DNA of 64,000 bases, from positions 43,468 through 107,467 of the forward strand of contig CAMDKS010000004.1 in the NCBI GenBank assembly GCA_945900755.1, read 5' to 3'. Made by a program: the position numbers and the translations under genes. The stretch comes from Bdellovibrio sp. ZAP7 (GTDB lineage: Bacteria; Bdellovibrionota_B; Oligoflexia; Oligoflexales; RGVZ01). This document shows, in pieces, positions 61,079 to 64,000 of the stretch (within the stretch, counting starts at the first letter, position 1; each line of letters starts with the position of its first letter). The notes beneath the pieces are model-generated. The model saw only the letters and a program-made list of their open reading frames with translations, was not told the DNA's origin and did no database searches.

Positions 61079-62731
61079 ATGACCATGAAACAAATAAAGC
61101 AACAGTCAAAGTTACCAGTTTCGCGCAAACCTATTGGCTCGGTGCCTCTCATGGCGCTCATTCCGGGTCTGGTATTTTTGGTGTTGTGGCTACTTTTTGC
61201 GAAGACACTTCCCCTCAGCTGTGGCGACACCTCGCGTCTTGGCACCATAGACTCTTTGGTCGCTCGCCAAACGATGGAGATTTCCGATTCAATGTTCGTG
61301 GCGACCTGCGACAAAATTCGACTCAGTAGCGCAGACGGGACCGGGAAATACTACTCTGATAAAACTCCGTTACTTGCCGTGGCGGGGGCCGCTATTTACT
61401 TTGTGCTGCACAGCATAGGCTTGGATGTCAGAGAGCATCTGTCAATTATTTATCAGCTCCTGACTTTTTTCCTAGTTCTACTACCTGCACTTTCGATATT
61501 TTATTTTCTGCAGCTTTATTATTTGTCGAAGACTCCAGGCCCAAACAGTTCCGAGGCTCAATTGTGGACCACTTTGGCGGCCACATTCGGAACCTTGATT
61601 CTCCCTTACTCCTTGGTGTTTAACAGCCATGTACCCGCGGCCGCGGCCTTGCTAGGGTCTTTCGTACTATTACAAAGTGGCAGTCTTGGAATCGCAGGAC
61701 TTTTGTTGGGGCTCGGCCTTAGTTTTGATCCTGCGAATGCTTTTTTTGGGATTGGTTTTTTTGCATTATGTTTTTGGACGTATCATCGGAGCTACTTGCG
61801 CGGAGTTTTGTTTTTTGGTTTAGCGGCAGCCCTTCCGCTTGCCATCACCATGCTCATCTATTGGCAGGTTGCGGGAAGTTGGCTTCCATTCCAAATGCAA
61901 ACAGCCAATTATTTTTATCCTGGTAGCGTACAGAAAGCTGAGTATATGGTCGGCGCCGTTAGCTGGCGAGCTCTAACTCCTTCCTCCATTTTAAGCTTTT
62001 TTTGGCAGGGGACTGTTGGTTTTAAGGGTGTTTTTTCCCATTCCTTGGCGCTGATTTTGGGATTCATCCCGATGATTCAAAATCTAAAATCCAATACCAA
62101 GAGGCCAGAAACCCTCGCCATTTTGGTGCCCATAACTGGCTTATGTCTCTATTTTACGTTTGACGCAGCCCATTCTTATGGAGGCTCTTGTTATGGATGG
62201 CGCTATATGGTGCCATGGATGCCACTTATGGCGCTCTTTAGCTACGATTGGTTTGACAGAGTTGGCGTACACCTCTGGATGAAAGTAGTGATTATTATAT
62301 CAGTCATCACAAGCAGCATAGGAATGCAGGCTCCGTGGCTTTTTCAAAAATGGAATGGAACGGATTTGAAAACTTTCGATTTTATTTCCGCTTTCGATGA
62401 ACATTCCGTTCCGGAGAGCGCACGGAATCATTTTCTCGAGCCGTTTGCCGCAGAAATTCAGTCCCTTCAAGAAGCTACTGATCCCAATAGCCAAATCAGA
62501 CTGGCGGAACTGTACTACCAAGCTAGTTTACCGAGCTCAGCGCTTGGCACACTTCAACTTTTAGGTGAAAAAACTCATACCCAGGAATGGCATTGCTATA
62601 CTGCCATTCTCTTTTCAGAAATTGGGGTCAATCACCCAGATCTGATGGTAAGGCACAAAGCTATGTGTCCTCCGGATGTTTGGATGAACCTCGCAGCGAA
62701 ATTGAATCTGAAAGATTTGCCGCCTAAATGA
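61079..62731 (+). CDS. Polytopic membrane protein, GT-C glycosyltransferase-like
   Basis: This 550-residue protein has about ten transmembrane helices. After the first helix, a large periplasmic loop carries SRLGTIDSLVARQTMEI, FVATCDKIRLS and YYSDKTPLLAVAG. This is a pattern seen in bacterial GT-C/DUF2029-like enzymes that use polyprenyl-phosphate sugars. A soluble C-terminal part (about 445-550) has TPR-like helices. Substrate and acceptor are unknown. Its TGA overlaps the ATG of the next small frame. Confidence 0.65.
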   Translation: MTMKQIKQQSKLPVSRKPIGSVPLMALIPGLVFLVLWLLFAKTLPLSCGDTSRLGTIDSLVARQTMEISDSMFVATCDKIRLSSADGTGKYYSDKTPLLAVAGAAIYFVLHSIGLDVREHLSIIYQLLTFFLVLLPALSIFYFLQLYYLSKTPGPNSSEAQLWTTLAATFGTLILPYSLVFNSHVPAAAALLGSFVLLQSGSLGIAGLLLGLGLSFDPANAFFGIGFFALCFWTYHRSYLRGVLFFGLAAALPLAITMLIYWQVAGSWLPFQMQTANYFYPGSVQKAEYMVGAVSWRALTPSSILSFFWQGTVGFKGVFSHSLALILGFIPMIQNLKSNTKRPETLAILVPITGLCLYFTFDAAHSYGGSCYGWRYMVPWMPLMALFSYDWFDRVGVHLWMKVVIIISVITSSIGMQAPWLFQKWNGTDLKTFDFISAFDEHSVPESARNHFLEPFAAEIQSLQEATDPNSQIRLAELYYQASLPSSALGTLQLLGEKTHTQEWHCYTAILFSEIGVNHPDLMVRHKAMCPPDVWMNLAAKLNLKDLPPK

Positions 62732-62926
62732 CAAAAAAGCAAAGGGGCCGCAATTTGGTCCTGGCTTCGATTGCGCGAGGCGTCTGTATTTCTGCTGTTT
62801 CCAGGGATCTTGATACTTCATATCTTTTTGACCAAGCTGACGAAGAAAAAGCGAGAGTTGGCTGAAGCAGACTACCAGAAATTTATGGCCAAATATGGGC
62901 ACCGGTTTTTGAACGAGGCGGCGTAG
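62728..62926 (+). pseudogene. Small membrane protein gene interrupted at an A6 run
   Basis: The ATG at 62728 overlaps the preceding stop (ATGA) but its frame ends after 45 codons. The +1 frame, entered at or after the A6 run (62733-62738), reads KGAAIWSWLRLREASVFLLF and then PGILILHIFLTKLTKKK. It continues as ELAEADYQKFMAKYGHRFLNEAA, given as KFMAKYGHRFLNE, to the TAG at 62924-62926. Removing one A would join the ATG to a 65-residue single-pass membrane protein. It is a frameshift mutation, a sequencing error or a switchable homopolymer. Confidence 0.5.
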
Positions 62927-63097
62927 AATATTCTTTTAGCAGGTCAATGACTGACGGCATCAAAATTATTTCCATCGTCTATTGTGCCAATTTAACGTTG
63001 TAATATGACGTTTCTGTAATCAACGCCAGTGGCTGACGGATTGACAGGCCTTGAGTGACTCACGTAAAACCTTCGTATTTTGGACGAGGCTCTCGTG

Positions 63098-63454
63098 ATG
63101 ATCACCCAGAAAATGACGATTGGTTCCGCACCGGATTTTGCCATCCATAGTGGCAAAGTTCTCTGCTATCACAGGATTTCCGTCTCAGTGGCCGTAAACG
63201 AAAATAGATCCTATAAACGCTCGATTGCCAATCAAAGCATGCTGATGGCTATTTGTGAACTTAAGCAAATTCTTTCCGTCATTGATCTCGTCCCCGATAC
63301 CAGCGTGCAGTGGTCCTCAGATCGCGATTTAATTGGAGAGGTGAGAACCATGAAGGGCCGAGGCACTTTGCACTACAGGATTTTTAGTGGCGTGCCTAAA
63401 GAATTTTTGAGGGCGCTACATGCTGATTTTAAGGATCTTTTTGTCAAAAATTAG
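63098..63454 (+). CDS. Small unknown protein
   Basis: A 118-residue frame begins at ATG 63098 with GAGG eight bases upstream. It has no signal peptide or membrane segment. The sequence (MTIGSAPDFAIHSGKVLCYHR, in part, and IANQSMLMAICELKQIL, HYRIFSGVPKEFLRALHADF) is mixed alpha/beta. I do not recognise a family. A TTGACA (63041-63046) and TAAAAC 18 bases later could be its promoter. Confidence 0.5.
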   Translation: MITQKMTIGSAPDFAIHSGKVLCYHRISVSVAVNENRSYKRSIANQSMLMAICELKQILSVIDLVPDTSVQWSSDRDLIGEVRTMKGRGTLHYRIFSGVPKEFLRALHADFKDLFVKN

Positions 63455-63575
63455 CCGCGCCGCCAAAACGGATCACTGCGTCATACTTCAATATTCAGCG
63501 CCGCCTGCCGATAGAAATTGCGGCATGATCGTTCATGTTTGATAATAAGTTTGCTGCGTTTGATGGAGTTAGATT

Positions 63576-64000
63576 ATGGCCGATTATAAATCTAGAAATC
63601 CTGTTCCTCCGACATGGGCCTTCAGCGCCTTTGCAGCCTGGCGAACCCCCGAGCCTTTCGACGTTCCTACCGTTGCTGATGCGTTTGAAACCGACACTCC
63701 CGATCTTTCTGCAGTCTTGCTTATGAAAGTCGGCTCGATTGGCCCTAAAAATGATAGCATCACTTTCTTCGGAATAGAGGCCCCGCCCCACAGCCCATTT
63801 CGTCGGGCATTCGAGTGGGGCGACATGTCGTGGCTCGATTTTTGGAGTCACAAGGATTGGCTTCTGCAGATTCATGCCCCATTCGATCGTAGCCCAGTTA
63901 CGTCTCGCTACATCACTCCCGCCGAGATGCATGGTCACTCCCCACAATCCTTTAAACACTTAGACGGAAAATTTCCATTTGGCCTCAAAAAGGAACAACT
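63576..64000 (+). CDS. Unknown protein, partial at right edge
   Basis: An open frame from ATG 63576 (GGAG eight bases upstream) reaches the window end, giving at least 141 residues. The product starts MADYKSRNPVPPTWAFSAF. It is Trp, Pro and Phe rich (FEWGDMSWLDFWSHKDWLL, TPAEMHGHSPQSF), without signal peptide or membrane segment. No family is recognised. The frame on the opposite strand (63495-63959) is a shadow. Confidence 0.55.
   Translation, partial: MADYKSRNPVPPTWAFSAFAAWRTPEPFDVPTVADAFETDTPDLSAVLLMKVGSIGPKNDSITFFGIEAPPHSPFRRAFEWGDMSWLDFWSHKDWLLQIHAPFDRSPVTSRYITPAEMHGHSPQSFKHLDGKFPFGLKKEQ

Noticed and set aside
63495..63959. 154-residue minus-strand frame
   Set aside because: It lies opposite a plus-strand frame that has a good start and a more protein-like sequence running to the window edge.
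1..64000. CRISPR array, prophage or integrase
   Set aside because: I saw no regularly spaced repeats and no integrase, terminase or capsid-like genes. The only mobile traces are the IS21-like ends, the miniature element and the SLT-like protein.

Overview
The window reads as one contiguous piece of a Gram-negative chromosome. It is rich in exported proteins and lipoproteins and has short intergenic spaces. Tad/Flp pilus genes, DUF3015 and DUF4360-like secreted proteins, a Ccm system I cluster, an ETF pair and many lipoproteins of unknown function suggest a member of Bdellovibrionota (Oligoflexia/Bdellovibrio-like). This assignment is inference from gene content, because no rRNA or species marker is present. 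Housekeeping anchors on both strands (tyrS, tcdA, lysS, clpP, etfAB, bamD, tRNA-Leu) argue against a plasmid or phage.

Layout: 0-2.3 kb, minus-strand Tad pilus genes (Flp pilin, CpaC secretin, start of an FHA-like protein). 2.9-5.6 kb, a degenerate lytic-transglycosylase-like gene and two lipoproteins. 5.9-9.2 kb, an S66 (MccF/LdcA-like) peptidase and a TolB-like/unknown gene pair. 9.3-13.3 kb, tyrS, tcdA and a sulfite-oxidase/dihaem cytochrome fusion. 13.5-18.4 kb, an M28 peptidase, lysS, an acetyltransferase and an outer-membrane protein. 18.5-21.8 kb, ccmABCDE-G without ccmF or ccmH. 22-26 kb, a lipoprotein, an RNHCP protein, an unknown gene, an SRPBCC pseudogene and a small barrel. 26.2-34.3 kb, an ATP-grasp enzyme, a DEAD-box helicase, a histidine kinase, clpP, tRNA-Leu, an ABC exporter and a phosphoesterase. 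34.3-38.9 kb (minus), etfAB, a LysM transglycosylase and a TonB-like protein. 39.3-46.2 kb, two DUF4360-like proteins, bamD, a PBP1-type protein with a dead transpeptidase domain and a very large MORN/YwqK-repeat protein. 46.2-53.3 kb, a cytochrome, a pseudouridine synthase, a DNA methyltransferase-MazG pair, a DUF4105 protein, two DUF3015 proteins and a hydrolase. 53.3-64 kb, an accessory stretch of lipoproteins and exported proteins, a GT-C-like membrane protein and partial or broken small genes.

Three themes connect the genes. First, sequences matching the sigma-54 -24/-12 consensus lie upstream of Flp and of at least three secreted or lipoprotein genes, so a sigma-54 surface regulon is plausible. 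Second, several cell-wall enzymes look catalytically disarmed: an SLT-like protein has Ala in place of the catalytic Glu, and a PBP1-type protein has lost its Ser-x-x-Lys and Lys-Thr-Gly motifs. Third, the 53-56 kb islet is bounded by two related IS21-end-like sequences and holds two lipoproteins that share an apparently undescribed four-cysteine domain with exactly conserved cysteine spacing.

Translation starts were chosen by ribosome-binding site and family fit, and several differ from the longest possible frame. Homology statements come from reading the translated sequences and recalling families. No database search was run.
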